From assembly GCA_005792865.1 (NCBI GenBank), contig SXQR01000233.1:1-6799 (forward strand): 6,799 nt of DNA, written 5' to 3'. The translations under genes were made by a program, and so were the position numbers. Positions 6,123 through 6,799 of the stretch are shown piece by piece. The stretch's first letter is position 1. Each line of letters opens with the position of its first letter. Source of the DNA: Flavobacterium sp. (GTDB lineage Bacteria; Bacteroidota; Bacteroidia; Flavobacteriales; Flavobacteriaceae). Below the pieces are notes generated by a model. The model was not told where the DNA came from. It worked only from the letters and a program-made list of their open reading frames with translations, and searched no databases.

Positions 6123-6799
6123 ACCGCCCCATGTAAATCAGCAAAACCGAAATATCGCTCGGCGATACACCGCTTATGCGCGAGGCCTGCGACAAAGTCA
6201 CCGGGCGGATTTTCTTGAATTTTTCCTTTGCTTCGTAAGATAACGACTTGATCTTGTCATAATCAAAAAGTTCAGGGATGCGGATATCCTCCAACCTCGT
6301 CAATTTTTCGGCATTGGCCCGCTCTTTTTCAATATATCCCGAATATTTCACCTGTATTTCGGCCTGTTCGATGATCTCCTGATCCAGTTCGTGCTCCGCG
6401 ACGTAATCCCTGACTTTTTCAAATTTCATGAAATCGTCGAGATCGAGTTGCGGCCGCGAAAAAACCTTGAACATTTTATCGGGCTGGACAATCGGTGCCG
6501 ATGCCTTTTCCTCGAGGATCGGGTTTGCTTCTGCAAGTGATACGCTGGTCTCACGGAAAAATGAGACCATCTTCTCTGACTCGTTGCGTTTGTGCTCCAT
6601 CCGGCGCATCCTTTTCTCGGAAGCCAATCCAATTTCAAATGACTTTGGCGTCAGCCTGAAATCGGCGTTGTCCTGCCGCAACAAGGTGCGGTATTCGGCA
6701 CGTGAGGTAAACATCCGGTAGGGTTCTTCGGTGCCTTTGGTAATCAGATCATCAATAAGGACCCCGATATAGGCTTCATCGCGCTTGAGGATCAGCGGC
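6121..6799 (-). CDS. mnmG: tRNA uridine-5-carboxymethylaminomethyl synthesis enzyme MnmG, C-terminal 226 codons or so (runs off right edge)
   Basis: FAD-dependent partner of MnmE. The MnmEG complex adds the carboxymethylaminomethyl group at C5 of wobble uridine 34 in certain tRNAs. The frame is open at the right edge, with 225 full codons visible, corresponding to the last third of a protein of about 620 residues. The visible part begins PLILKRDEAYIGVLIDDL, followed by the hallmark TEEPYRMFTSRAEYR and LLRQDNADFRLT. It ends in the conserved C-terminal helical domain, closing with SGVSPSDISVLLIYMGR before a TAG stop at 6123-6121. That C-terminal domain contacts MnmE and tRNA; the Rossmann FAD-binding part lies outside the window. 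The methyltransferase gene follows after 55 bases, and a parS-like sequence overlaps the stop codon. No damage is seen in the visible part. Confidence 0.97.
   Translation of the reverse strand, partial: PLILKRDEAYIGVLIDDLITKGTEEPYRMFTSRAEYRTLLRQDNADFRLTPKSFEIGLASEKRMRRMEHKRNESEKMVSFFRETSVSLAEANPILEEKASAPIVQPDKMFKVFSRPQLDLDDFMKFEKVRDYVAEHELDQEIIEQAEIQVKYSGYIEKERANAEKLTRLEDIRIPELFDYDKIKSLSYEAKEKFKKIRPVTLSQASRISGVSPSDISVLLIYMGR

Noticed and set aside
6699..6704. A third CACGTG inside mnmG
   Set aside because: The flanks lack the GTT and AAC half-site bases needed for parS, and one such hexamer by chance is expected in a window this size.

Overview
This is an ordinary stretch of bacterial chromosome, densely packed with housekeeping genes. 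It most likely comes from a member of the Bacteroidota. The base composition is mixed (roughly half G+C by eye). Three start regions carry a match to the Bacteroidota -7 promoter element TAnnTTTG, and no start has a clear Shine-Dalgarno sequence. The protein types also fit the phylum: a delta' clamp-loader subunit with a degenerate P-loop, a PIF1-like helicase with a C-terminal helix-turn-helix tail, a Skp/OmpH-like protein with a lipoprotein-like signal, and a methyltransferase placed directly after mnmG. I cannot place it below phylum level. No mobile element, CRISPR array, tRNA or rRNA was seen.

Layout, left to right. The N-terminal part of phosphoglycerate kinase (pgk, minus strand) runs off the left edge. 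A 139-bp divergent region (695-833) separates it from a plus-strand pair: holB (DNA polymerase III delta') and a small DoxX-like membrane protein, 4 bases apart. That pair converges on a minus-strand helicase gene, and the two coding regions overlap tail to tail by 38 bp. To the right on the minus strand, read right to left, come the C-terminal part of mnmG (running off the right edge), a class I SAM methyltransferase, an OmpH/Skp-like gene with its own promoter and a clear intrinsic terminator, and then the helicase.

Functions. Two genes concern DNA replication or maintenance (holB, helicase), one tRNA wobble modification (mnmG), one glycolysis (pgk) and one periplasmic or envelope protein handling (ompH-like). 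Two have no assignable substrate (DoxX-like, methyltransferase). There is no sign that they form one dedicated system. mnmG and the methyltransferase are probably co-transcribed, as are holB and the DoxX-like gene.

The most interesting non-coding signal is a close match to the ParB-binding parS consensus overlapping the mnmG stop codon (6107-6122). A weaker related palindrome lies inside holB (1490-1505). These hint that the window may lie in the origin-proximal domain of the chromosome, but this is unproven. I found no convincing undescribed system here.
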